Shown here: positions 1 to 7,945 of the stretch, one piece after another | Numbering within the stretch: position 1 is the stretch's first letter | Layout of the letters: every line of letters begins with the position of its first letter | DNA from: Phaeodactylibacter xiamenensis | Lineage (GTDB): Bacteria; Bacteroidota; Bacteroidia; Chitinophagales; Saprospiraceae | DNA length: 64,000 nt | Assembly (NCBI RefSeq): GCF_000759025.1 | Contig: NZ_JPOS01000020.1 | Span: 269,838 to 333,837, forward strand | Reading direction: 5' to 3' | Notes under the pieces: model-generated | What the model saw: the letters and a program-made list of their open reading frames with translations, nothing else | The model's database searches: none | What the model was told of the DNA's origin: nothing | Translations under genes and position numbers: made by a program

Positions 1-528
1 ACCGCCGCCGATCTTCTGGTGCTGAATAAAATACAGGAAGCCACGGAGGAGCAAATTGCAGAAGCCCGTGATTTGCTCCGCCAGCTCAATCCCTTTGCGC
101 CGGTAGTGCCCAGTGAAGACGGCCGTATTCCCGTATCCTGGCTCGAAACCCGGCGTTCCCGCATGGCTTTCCAATTACCGGAGAGTGTTGCGGCGGCTGC
201 AAAACCCAAAGCAACGAGCCATCTTCAGCAGTCTGATATTTCCTCGACTACTCATACTTTCGACCAGCCCTTTGACCTCAATCAGCTCCGGCACGTACTG
301 ACCGTAAGCCTGATGCTCTACGCCAAGCAGATTTACCGCATTAAGGGTGTGGTAAAAAGTAAAGAAGATGGTCAAAGCTATCTGCTACAGTCCACCGGCA
401 AGGCGCTGCAAATCACACCGGCAGCTGCACCGCTTTCAACGGATAGCCCTTCCACCTTAGTGGTGATTGGGAAGGGGCTGAAGAAGGAGGCGATTGAACG
501 GTTGTTGCGGCAGGGGGTGGCGCGGTGA
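1..528 (+). CDS. CobW-family (G3E) GTPase, C-terminal part (5' truncated by window edge)
   Basis: The frame is open from the first base, so only the 3' end of the gene is present. The first visible residues read TAADLLVLNK, which matches the NKxD guanine-recognition stretch at the end of a G3E GTPase domain, although the Asp position holds Gln (NKIQ). After a variable linker, residues from about 85 on (FDLNQLRHVL, YRIKGVV) match the CobW C-terminal domain. G3E proteins are GTP-dependent metal chaperones or insertases in the cytoplasm. The metal and client cannot be told because the N-terminal P-loop and CxCC motif lie outside the window. A GTG at 19 is only an internal codon. Confidence 0.8.
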   Translation, partial: TAADLLVLNKIQEATEEQIAEARDLLRQLNPFAPVVPSEDGRIPVSWLETRRSRMAFQLPESVAAAAKPKATSHLQQSDISSTTHTFDQPFDLNQLRHVLTVSLMLYAKQIYRIKGVVKSKEDGQSYLLQSTGKALQITPAAAPLSTDSPSTLVVIGKGLKKEAIERLLRQGVAR

Positions 529-608
529 CTATTCTCCTGCAGAGGAGGAAATTTGGCGGTTTTCAGACAAAATGGATATTTGGCGTATGCTGCTGCCTGG
601 AAAGTAGT

Positions 609-616
609 TATATTTG
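609..616 (+). promoter_or_regulatory. Candidate -7 box (TATATTTG) of the phase-variable gene
   Basis: TATATTTG matches the Bacteroidota -7 consensus TAnnTTTG and lies about 100 bases before the ATG at 717. The nearest upstream TTG (580-582) is 26 bases away, longer than the usual 19-20, so the call is tentative. Confidence 0.35.
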
Positions 617-716
617 CAATTGAAATATACAAGCGTTTTCCGCATCTCTGCTATAGCGTTATTTACTTAAATCTGTATCCCGGAAAGTACCTTCGGGGTA
701 TGACAAACCAAACGCC

Positions 717-773
717 ATGAAGAAATTTTCTCTTCTCTTCTCTTCTCTTCTCTTCTCTTCTCTAGTGTTATGA
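717..773 (+). other. Out-of-frame signal-peptide reading frame (phase-OFF leader)
   Basis: ATG at 717 starts an 18-codon frame, MKKFSLLFSSLLFSSLVL, that ends at TGA 771-773. It has a Lys-Lys start and a hydrophobic core made by the CTCTT repeat, as in a Sec signal peptide, but closes before a cleavage site. With one pentamer fewer the frame would run on as MKKFSLLFSSLLFSS-VMIFAQ into the long frame beginning at 770, placing a typical Bacteroidota cleavage site (A/Q) just before the mature TCTDP. The stop overlaps the ATG at 770 in an ATGA arrangement. The frame arithmetic is direct; the function is inferred. Confidence 0.8.
730..763 (+). repeat. CTCTT pentanucleotide tandem repeat, six full units plus CTCT
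   Basis: Six perfect CTCTT units fill 730-759 and a partial CTCT follows at 760-763, all inside the signal-peptide coding stretch. Each unit changes the frame by two. The distance from ATG 717 to the in-frame ATG 770 is 53 bases, so 5 or 8 units would be in frame and the 6 units present are not. The same pentamer in the same position drives slipped-strand phase variation of Neisseria opa genes. Confidence 0.95.
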
Positions 774-2452
774 TATTCGCCCAGACTTGTACCGACCCGG
801 TTATCGCTTTGATACAAACAGGCAGCGATTGTAATAGCTATGAGGTGAGGATGTTTAGTCCGCCTACTGATCCATTGGTTCGTCTCAATGTGACGGTTAT
901 TGTATCCTCCAATGGCAACAACCTTAACGCCACACTTGGAAGTGAGCTTGCCGCAGCAGGGGGGTATAACCTGACTGTGTCGCCAACTAATTTAATTACG
1001 GTAAACAGAACAAGTTTTTCTACTTCTACAAATTTTCAGCTACCATCATTCTCTGGTACAGGGTTGACTCTATTCACCTTTGAGTTTCTTGGGGATTTCG
1101 GAGCAACGGTCACCGCTTCGATTGATCCTTCAGCAATGATCAATTTAGAATCGGGTATTCCAACTGGTACTCCTTGTCAACCAACTTTCCAAAATACTCC
1201 GGTTTCCTGTACTTTCAGTGGAGGAAGCACCCTCTCCGGGACGATTACTGCTATTCAAAACTGCATGGGCTCTATCGACCAAAGCTTAGCCGATGCTACG
1301 GTAACCATCTCAAGCACAAGTGCGCCGGGCCTTACTCCTTTAATTGTTCAAACAGATGTGGCAGGGGATTATTCCGGTACCGTACTTGATGGAGAAGACT
1401 ATCTGGTAAGCCCTGAGTATGATCTTTCCGAACCAGACTGTGGCTTGGATGACGCAGATATTGTCCGGATTTCCGGGCATATTCTGGGCTCGTTTCCATT
1501 TACAAACCCCTGGGAGTTCGTTGCTGCGGACTTTAATCTCAGCAATGCAGTGACCACGCTTGATCAAATAGGGATCAGAAATGCCATCTTGAATGATGTT
1601 TACCCTGGCGGGTTCAAATCCTGGCGGATGGTCAATGCTGCCGCTTTGAGTGGGGGTGTTTTAAATGGTTTCAACTTAAGTTTGATTAGAGAAACGGCAA
1701 CAGTAATAAACGCGCCACTTTCCGGTGCACCCAACCTCAATTTTATTGGTGTAAAAACAGGAGATGTAGAGGTATCTTGTAATCAGTGCATTACTACTAA
1801 TAGTTCTTCAAATAGTGTTCCACTAGCAGGGCTGAAAGCAAAGGTTACAGGAAGTTTGTCAGAAGGCGGAATAATCGAGCTTCGATTGTCATCGGAGGAA
1901 GCGTATAAAGAGCTATGGTTAATTGGGCTTGAGTTTATACTTTCTCCCGAGCACCTTGAAGTACTGGAAGTCCGTGGGGAAGGAGGTTTTAGGTTACAGG
2001 AAGAGGGATATGCCGTGAATGCCCAAACCGGGCGCTTTCATGGCATCTGGCTTCCATTAGAACAGCAATTCCTGGAACTTGGAAAAGACGACCAATTGAC
2101 CGTAAGGGCGAAAGTGAAGCAGCCTTTCTCAACCATAGCTGAAGTATTTTCGCTATTGAGCGGTGCGAATATTTACCCGGACGGGAATAAGCGCAGTTGG
2201 TCAATATCCCCGCAACAGCACTCAAAAATTGTGGTTTTCCCTAATCCATTTGGAGCGCAATTTACAATTAGTGGGACAGTGGAAGTAGGTCAACTCCGCG
2301 TATTTAACGCTGCGGGGCAGTTGATCCATCAGCAGCAGCTTCAGCCTTTAGTAGAGCATCAGATCATAGCCCGCAATTGGCAGCCCGGCGTCTATTTCTA
2401 CCGGGTGGAGACCCCTTCTGCTACGACTTCCGGTAAGCTCATCCGTAAGTAG
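770..2452 (+). CDS. T9SS type A sorting-domain surface protein, out of frame with its signal peptide
   Basis: The frame begins MIFAQTCTDP, which is the end of a signal peptide rather than a whole one; the rest of the leader lies upstream in another frame (717-773). The N-terminal half is a Cys-containing, Thr/Ser-rich passenger I do not recognise. Around residues 165-210 there is a carboxypeptidase-regulatory or Cna-B-like stretch. Residues about 225-275 (GLDDADIVRISGHILG, then ADFNLSNAVTTLD) resemble a dockerin-like pair. The last 75 residues (VFPNPFG to GKLIRK) are a T9SS type A sorting domain, so the product should reach the cell surface or medium when the leader is in frame. The passenger is AT-rich (about 38% GC in a sampled line) whereas the sorting domain is near the genome level. 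A terminator follows. It may be a phase-OFF gene, or an assembly error in the repeat could mimic this. Confidence 0.85.
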   Translation: MIFAQTCTDPVIALIQTGSDCNSYEVRMFSPPTDPLVRLNVTVIVSSNGNNLNATLGSELAAAGGYNLTVSPTNLITVNRTSFSTSTNFQLPSFSGTGLTLFTFEFLGDFGATVTASIDPSAMINLESGIPTGTPCQPTFQNTPVSCTFSGGSTLSGTITAIQNCMGSIDQSLADATVTISSTSAPGLTPLIVQTDVAGDYSGTVLDGEDYLVSPEYDLSEPDCGLDDADIVRISGHILGSFPFTNPWEFVAADFNLSNAVTTLDQIGIRNAILNDVYPGGFKSWRMVNAAALSGGVLNGFNLSLIRETATVINAPLSGAPNLNFIGVKTGDVEVSCNQCITTNSSSNSVPLAGLKAKVTGSLSEGGIIELRLSSEEAYKELWLIGLEFILSPEHLEVLEVRGEGGFRLQEEGYAVNAQTGRFHGIWLPLEQQFLELGKDDQLTVRAKVKQPFSTIAEVFSLLSGANIYPDGNKRSWSISPQQHSKIVVFPNPFGAQFTISGTVEVGQLRVFNAAGQLIHQQQLQPLVEHQIIARNWQPGVYFYRVETPSATTSGKLIRK

Positions 2453-2476
2453 TTCTGTTTCTAAAATCAAAACATG

Positions 2477-2512
2477 GCTCAGCTTTCTCTTTATGGAGAG
2501 CTGAGCTTTCTT
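2477..2512 (+). terminator. Rho-independent terminator after the phase-variable gene
   Basis: An 8-bp stem GCTCAGCT/AGCTGAGC closes a loop containing a further CTC/GAG pair and is followed by TTTCTT. It separates this gene from the one starting at 2535. Confidence 0.65.
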
Positions 2513-2534
2513 CCTATTCCCAAATCCTAATCCC

Positions 2535-5219
2535 ATGGCGCATTCTAAACTTCTATTGCTGCTTGGCTTTGCCCTAGTTTCACTTTCCGTTTCGGCTCAA
2601 GAGTTGTATTTTTCAGCAGGCTCAGACGATGATTCACTGAACAGTTATATTGGAATTATTGATTTGTCAACCTGTGATACTGCACATGTCATAGAGCCGG
2701 AACGCCCGATTGGCAATTGCACCTTTGACCGGGATACGAACCTTTACACTGCAATAGCAGATACGATATATCAGGTGGATTTGGAGACCGGAACATTATC
2801 CTATGTTACAGATTTTGGAGTAATACCAGGAGAGTTTGGTGCTGTAGTTTTTGGCTTAGAAGTCATTGGAGAGACCTTGTTTGCTGTGTTTTATTCACCT
2901 GGGGTTGCTTTGGGGAAATATAACCTAATTACCGGGGAGCAAGAAATACTGAACCCCAGTTTCGGAGAGGTAGACCCTATTGCTGCGGCTTCCGGATTAA
3001 CTGTGATTAACGGACATCTGGTGGCTAGTACTTGGAAAGATGGATTTTATCAGTTAGATACCAATGATTTGTCCAATAGCCAATTGCTTTTTCCGCATCC
3101 TTCTTTTGAACCTTTTTCCAATGGTTTGGGTACGGTGTCCGTGGACTGCCAGAATAGCCGTACTTTTGTGACTGATGCGGTATTAGAGCAAACAGACGAA
3201 ATTCTAGAAGTTAACTTTGAAGCACAAACCCTTGAATTCGTTTGTAGTGTGGATTTTCGAATTATCAGTCTTTTTGCCCTCGAAGAATCCCTCCCCCCGC
3301 CCTGCGCGCTGGAAGTTAACCCAATAGGTGGTGCATTCCCCGGCAGCGCCTATCAGGCCGACACGGCTTGTACGGGTGCCCCACAGCCCATCCTGCCGCC
3401 AAGCCTGGAGCTGCTCTCCGAGATTGGGTTTATAGATTCTATCCGGGTTACGCTGTCAGGCCCGGGCGGTATGGGTGAGCAACTGGCCAGTACCGGCACT
3501 GATAGCATTGTAGTGCTTGGCAGTGGCAGCGCCCAGCTGCGCTTCCTACCGCAACAGGGCCAGCCTTCATTGCCTGCCTGGGAGGCCGTGCTGGGTGCAG
3601 CCCAGTACACCTACGGAGGCCCCGGCCTTCCACCGGAGGGCACCCGGGAAATCAGAGTGGTTGCTTATGCGGCAGGCAATGTGAGCGATACTGCCTTTGC
3701 ATACCTCCCCATTTTCCCATATCCGCCTTCAGCGGGAGAAGATGCAGCGGTGGCCCTCTGTCCGGGCAGTGCCCCGGTAGACTTATTTGCTCAGCTCGGC
3801 GGCAGCCCGGCTCCCGGTGGGCAATGGCAACCGGGCAGTGGCAGTTTCGACCCGGAAGCAGATGCGCCGGGCGCTTATTTTTACATTCAGTCTGGTGCGC
3901 CTGGTTGCCCCGGTGATACCGCTGTGGCTACGGTCAGCCTGCTTCCCCCTCCGGTGTTCAGCCTGGGTGCAGACACGGCCTTATGCCAGGGCGATACCTT
4001 ACTGCTCGAAGCCCCGGCGGGCCTGCAGGTGGAACAGTGGCAGGATGGCAGCACCGGCTTATCCTTCACGGTGGCACAGCCGGGGGATTATGCCCTGCAA
4101 GCCAGCAACAGCGAAGGCTGCACTGGTTCGGATACGATAGCAGTCGCTTATTCGGATTTCTCGGGCTTATTGCTGGAAACTACGGATGTTGTCTGCTTTG
4201 GGGACAGCACCGGTGTGCTGGAAGCGATGCCTTCCGGTGGTTTGCCACCGTATGCGTACAACTGGCAGCCTGTCGGGTTGGGTGCAACAGTTACCGGGCT
4301 GCCTGCGGGCACTTACAGCGTTACGGCCACAGATGCGGCAGGCTGTACTTTCTCTTCCACAGCTATCATTGAGCAGCCTGAGGCGCCGATAGCGGTAACT
4401 GACACCCTACGCCGCTGCGCCGGGGAGCCTTTCTTTTGGGAAGGGGAGCCAGTCCTTTCGGATACCTTGCTGCAAGGGGTGTACAGCAGTGCTGCGGGCT
4501 GTGATTCGCTGTATGAATTGCACCTGTACTTCTCAGATACGGTCCGGAGCAGTTTGCAGGCTGATATTTGTGCGGGGGATGCGTTTAGCTGGGAAGGGCA
4601 AGTGTGGGAGCAGGATACAAGCGTTTGTATGACTTACAATACGGTGGCTGGCTGTGACTCTCTTACCTGTCTTGAACTTGCTGTAGCGCCACCTGTGATG
4701 GTAAGCGCAGGAGCAGATCAGGAAGTGTTGCCGGGGCAGCCGGTCACGCTGTCGGGCAGCAGCAGTGCAGCAATGGTGCAATGGCTCCCCGAAGAGGGAT
4801 TAAGCTGCCCAACTTGTTTGTCCACCGATGTAGAGCTGATGGCTACCCAAGTGTACCAACTGTTAGCCACAGATAGCCTGGGCTGCACGGCGATGGATGA
4901 GGTGCAAGTCACCGTCCTGCCATCTTCCGCTTACTACCTGCCCAATGCTTTTTCTCCTAATGGAGACGGCCGTAACGATACCTTTGGGCCCCTGCCAGCA
5001 CGTCCGGGCATTGAGGCGGCACAGTTCCGGGTATTTGACCGCTGGGGCGGCTTGTTTTTTGAGCGCAGCAATCTGCCTTTGGAAGACGGGCGCCTCTTTT
5101 GGGACGGGCAGGTCAGGGGCGAAAGCGCCCCGGCTGGTGTTTACGTCTGGATGCTAGAGGTAAGGCTGCCAAATGGCAGGGTGGAGCAAGTGCAGGGGGA
5201 GGTGTTGCTGCTGCGGTAG
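2535..5219 (+). CDS. Large T9SS cargo with gliding-motility-type (type B, CHU_C) C-terminal domain
   Basis: A signal peptide (MAHSKLLLLLGFALVSLSVSAQ) is followed by a propeller-like region (about residues 23-250, repeated YQVDLETG/YQLDTND-like strands). Cys-rich Ig- or PKD-like repeats follow, including one clear SprB-type repeat near residues 550-615 (VVCFGDSTGVLEA, then YSVTATDAAGCTF). The last 90 residues (YLPNAFSPNGDGRND, FDRWGGL, WDGQ, GVYVWMLEV) are the gliding motility-associated C-terminal domain, which directs export by T9SS and retention at the surface. Likely an adhesin or gliding-associated surface protein. Base composition jumps from about 38% to about 60% GC near 3285, exactly where the propeller-like part ends, suggesting a mosaic gene. 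Confidence 0.88.
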   Translation: MAHSKLLLLLGFALVSLSVSAQELYFSAGSDDDSLNSYIGIIDLSTCDTAHVIEPERPIGNCTFDRDTNLYTAIADTIYQVDLETGTLSYVTDFGVIPGEFGAVVFGLEVIGETLFAVFYSPGVALGKYNLITGEQEILNPSFGEVDPIAAASGLTVINGHLVASTWKDGFYQLDTNDLSNSQLLFPHPSFEPFSNGLGTVSVDCQNSRTFVTDAVLEQTDEILEVNFEAQTLEFVCSVDFRIISLFALEESLPPPCALEVNPIGGAFPGSAYQADTACTGAPQPILPPSLELLSEIGFIDSIRVTLSGPGGMGEQLASTGTDSIVVLGSGSAQLRFLPQQGQPSLPAWEAVLGAAQYTYGGPGLPPEGTREIRVVAYAAGNVSDTAFAYLPIFPYPPSAGEDAAVALCPGSAPVDLFAQLGGSPAPGGQWQPGSGSFDPEADAPGAYFYIQSGAPGCPGDTAVATVSLLPPPVFSLGADTALCQGDTLLLEAPAGLQVEQWQDGSTGLSFTVAQPGDYALQASNSEGCTGSDTIAVAYSDFSGLLLETTDVVCFGDSTGVLEAMPSGGLPPYAYNWQPVGLGATVTGLPAGTYSVTATDAAGCTFSSTAIIEQPEAPIAVTDTLRRCAGEPFFWEGEPVLSDTLLQGVYSSAAGCDSLYELHLYFSDTVRSSLQADICAGDAFSWEGQVWEQDTSVCMTYNTVAGCDSLTCLELAVAPPVMVSAGADQEVLPGQPVTLSGSSSAAMVQWLPEEGLSCPTCLSTDVELMATQVYQLLATDSLGCTAMDEVQVTVLPSSAYYLPNAFSPNGDGRNDTFGPLPARPGIEAAQFRVFDRWGGLFFERSNLPLEDGRLFWDGQVRGESAPAGVYVWMLEVRLPNGRVEQVQGEVLLLR

Positions 5220-5248
5220 AAGATCATTGGGCAAAGAAGGATTTTTAA

Positions 5249-6298
5249 TCATTCTTCCTCCCCCCAACCCTGAAAATGATCTTCCTCACGTGCCTGATCA
5301 ATAGCCTTATACTCAGAGATGGTAGTCCAGAGCAAGTCCTTCAGTTCCTGCAGGCCCTGCTGGGCAACGGAGGAAATAAAGAGCGTAGGCAAGTCCTTTG
5401 GCAGCTCTGATTTGAGCATTTCCTTCAGTTCCTCGTCGAGCATATCGCTTTTGGTGATGGCCAGGACGCGGGGCTTGTGCATCAGTTCCTCATTGTACTG
5501 TTGGAGCTCATTGAGGAGGATATTGTATTCCTTTCGGATATTCTCCGTATCGCAGGGAATCATAAAGAGCAGCGTCGCATTGCGCTCAATGTGGCGCAGG
5601 AAGCGGAAGCCCAGCCCTTTACCCTGATGGGCATTCTCAATAATGCCCGGTATGTCGGCCATGACGAAGGAGCGGCCATCACGGTAGGAAACGATGCCCA
5701 GGTTAGGTACGAGGGTGGTGAAGGCGTAGTTAGCGATTTTCGGTTTCGCTGCTGTGATCACGGAAAGGAGGGTGGACTTGCCCGCATTCGGGAAGCCGAC
5801 GAGGCCTACATCCGCGAGCGTCTTTAGCTCCAGGATTTTCCAGGACTCCTGCCCTGGTTCGCCGGGCTGTGCATAGCGCGGCGTTTGGTTGGTTGCGGAT
5901 TTGAAGTGGCTGTTGCCCAGCCCGCCCCGGCCACCGCTTAGCAAAACGCGCTCTTCGTCGTGTTTGGTGATTTCAAACTCCACCTCGCCGGTTTCTGCAT
6001 CTCTGGCTACAGTACCCAGGGGCACTTCCAGAATGATGTCTTCACCATCTGCGCCGAACATGTGATTGCGGCCGCCGTTGCCACCGCTTCCGGCGATAAC
6101 ATGCTTGCGGTATTTCAGGGCCAGCAGGGTCCACACGTTGCTGTTGCCCCGCAGGATGATGTGCCCGCCCCGGCCACCGTCACCACCGTCAGGGCCGCCT
6201 TTTGGGGTGGCTTTGCTTCGGTGCAGGTGTGCAGAGCCCGCGCCACCTTTTCCAGATCGGCAGCAAATCTTTACGTAATCGACGAAGTTTCCGGACAT
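5249..6298 (-). CDS. obg: GTPase Obg (ribosome assembly / stress GTPase)
   Basis: The Gly-rich N-terminal Obg fold (about residues 1-158, many GGxGG turns) is followed by a G domain. The P-loop is GFPNAGKST at about 168-176, DIPG at 215-218 and TKSD near 286. Obg binds the 50S subunit late in assembly and links growth to GTP and ppGpp levels. The protein (349 residues) ends with an acidic tail and lacks the extra C-terminal domain of some Firmicutes forms. It lies 33 bases downstream of adk on the same strand but has its own candidate promoter in the gap, so it can be read with or without adk. Confidence 0.97.
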   Translation of the reverse strand: MSGNFVDYVKICCRSGKGGAGSAHLHRSKATPKGGPDGGDGGRGGHIILRGNSNVWTLLALKYRKHVIAGSGGNGGRNHMFGADGEDIILEVPLGTVARDAETGEVEFEITKHDEERVLLSGGRGGLGNSHFKSATNQTPRYAQPGEPGQESWKILELKTLADVGLVGFPNAGKSTLLSVITAAKPKIANYAFTTLVPNLGIVSYRDGRSFVMADIPGIIENAHQGKGLGFRFLRHIERNATLLFMIPCDTENIRKEYNILLNELQQYNEELMHKPRVLAITKSDMLDEELKEMLKSELPKDLPTLFISSVAQQGLQELKDLLWTTISEYKAIDQAREEDHFQGWGEEE

Positions 6299-6317
6299 GT
6301 TTAAAATTTGGTTAGGG

Positions 6318-6325
6318 CAAATGTA
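6318..6325 (-). promoter_or_regulatory. Candidate -7 box of obg (TACATTTG)
   Basis: On the minus strand TACATTTG fits TAnnTTTG, 20 bases before the obg ATG. A TTG lies 17 bases further upstream, inside the adk 3' end, slightly closer than the usual 19-20. Confidence 0.45.
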
Positions 6326-6331
6326 GACATT

Positions 6332-6904
6332 TTACAGCTTGTCAATCTCCGCGCACAAACGACCGAAGATTTCCTCTATGCTGCCTACGCCGTGCACTTT
6401 GACTGCCTTGCCCTTTGCAGCGTAGTAGTCGAATACCGGGGTGGTCTCGCTTTTGTAGACCTCAATGCGGTTGCGGATAATGCTTTCATCGGCATCGTCT
6501 TTACGCCCGGAGGTTTTGCCCCGCTCCAACAGGCGTTTAACCAGTTCTTCATCAGGAACATCCAGCATGATGAGGGAGGAAACTGCGTCATCTTTTTCGC
6601 TCAGCAGCTCGTCCAGCGCTTCCGCTTGTGGCGTGGTGCGTGGAAAGCCATCGAAGATATAGCCGGCTACATCGGGGTTCGCTTCCACTTTGTTGCGCAG
6701 CATGCCTACCGTTACGCTATCTGGCACGAGTTCACCTTTCTCGATATAGCTTTTGGCTTCTTTGCCGAGCGGGGTGTCATTGCCCATTTCGTAGCGGAAA
6801 AGGTCACCTGTGGAGATATGCAGCAGGCTATACTTTTCAACCAGTTTAGAAGCCTGTGTCCCTTTGCCTGAGCCCGGAGGGCCAAAGAGTATCAGATTGA
6901 TCAT
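6332..6904 (-). CDS. adk: Adenylate kinase
   Basis: Converts ATP and AMP to two ADP in the cytoplasm. The chosen start gives MINLILFGPPGSGKGT, with the P-loop at residues 8-16, the AMP-binding STGDLFR and the DGFPRT motif. The LID is the short form without zinc cysteines. Length is 190 residues, usual for Bacteroidota Adk. The frame is open to an ATG at 6961, but the extra 19 residues (MPFGKLQLPKGKKPK...) are Lys-rich and absent from the family, so the internal ATG is preferred. It precedes obg on the same strand. Confidence 0.95.
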   Translation of the reverse strand: MINLILFGPPGSGKGTQASKLVEKYSLLHISTGDLFRYEMGNDTPLGKEAKSYIEKGELVPDSVTVGMLRNKVEANPDVAGYIFDGFPRTTPQAEALDELLSEKDDAVSSLIMLDVPDEELVKRLLERGKTSGRKDDADESIIRNRIEVYKSETTPVFDYYAAKGKAVKVHGVGSIEEIFGRLCAEIDKL

Positions 6905-7121
6905 GTGTAGTAACATTTTTGGTTTTTTGCCTTTTGGGAGCTGAAGCTTGCCGAAAGGCATGTTTGTTTTGATAAAATGGCAGTTTCACACTGCCGGAAT
7001 CGCAACGGGCAAAATACGAAAATGCTAAGAAACTTAGGAGGAGTGACTTCATTCAAAGGGCTTTGACTTTCATATGGCCTTACCCTTGGATTTCGTACAA
7101 GCAGTTCTGCCCAGGCATTAC

Positions 7122-7802
7122 CTAAAAAACACTCCGGGCAGAGGAAATTTTTGGTGACCAGTAACTCGATTTGGTGACATTATCAATGACCACGCCCCGG
7201 GAGGTACTGTGAATGACGTAAATCCCATCTTCTTTATTGGCGACGACCATAGATACATGGAAGACTTTGCCCAGAGGGGTACGGCGGTAAAATATCAGAT
7301 CACCGGGCTGTACGTTTTTCAGGCGTACTTTTTTGCCGTTATTTTCCTGTGCCTGAGAGGTGCGCGACAGGGCAATGTCTACCTGCTTCATGACATAGGA
7401 GGTAAAACCCGAGCAGTCAAAGCCACTCTTTGGCGAGGTGCCGCCCAGTTTATACTTGGTGCCGAGAAAGGTCTTGGCATAGTCGACAGCCTCTTTCCGC
7501 AATAGCGCCTCTTCTGTTTCCGGGAGGTCAGGGTCCTCAGCAGGTTCATCAAGAGGGGGCTCCGGGTCATCTTCCTCTTCAAAGACAAATTCGGTGTCGC
7601 GGTCCTCTTCGTCCTCACGGGAGGGGCGGCTGTCTTCGGGAGGCGTGTTTTCTTCTTCGTAAAGAGGGCGTTCCTGAGCAGGCGACCCGCCCCGGGAAGT
7701 ATTGTAGTTGTACTTGGTGGTGAACAGGCCGCAGGAGCTGATTAGGAGCATGAGGGCTAGTGCCAGTACAGGCTGCGTAAATCGGGGGAGCAATTGATAC
7801 AT
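7122..7802 (-). CDS. NlpC/P60 family lipoprotein, cell-wall endopeptidase
   Basis: The start at 7802 gives a lipoprotein signal (MYQLLPRFTQ, then LISSC with lipidated Cys24). A long Glu/Asp/Pro-rich linker (about residues 45-100) leads into a C-terminal NlpC/P60 (C40) domain. Catalytic residues visible are Cys130 in FDCSGF, His182 in FHVSMV and His198 in VIHST. Members cut the D-Glu to diamino-acid bond in peptidoglycan stem peptides. The acidic linker should let the domain reach the wall from its lipid anchor. The frame is open to 7862, but that start would bury the signal peptide. It is monocistronic as far as can be seen. Confidence 0.9.
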   Translation of the reverse strand: MYQLLPRFTQPVLALALMLLISSCGLFTTKYNYNTSRGGSPAQERPLYEEENTPPEDSRPSREDEEDRDTEFVFEEEDDPEPPLDEPAEDPDLPETEEALLRKEAVDYAKTFLGTKYKLGGTSPKSGFDCSGFTSYVMKQVDIALSRTSQAQENNGKKVRLKNVQPGDLIFYRRTPLGKVFHVSMVVANKEDGIYVIHSTSRGVVIDNVTKSSYWSPKISSARSVF

Positions 7803-7945
7803 TGTTGCTTGCGTTGTAAAATCTTGTCTATAGATAAAATTTGGATGTACTCCTGAATTCAACGTCGGGCGGTCTTTTTCATTTTCTCTCCGCCTTTAAA
7901 TGAAAGGTTAAACTCTTCCTGCCGTAAAGGGTGGCGGCTTGCTGC

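Noticed and set aside
717..2452. Treating the T9SS gene at 770 as an ordinary decayed pseudogene
   Set aside because: Apart from the repeat tract the frame is intact for 560 codons, including the sorting domain. The only break lies in a slippage-prone repeat, so reversible switching (or a sequencing error in the repeat) explains it better.
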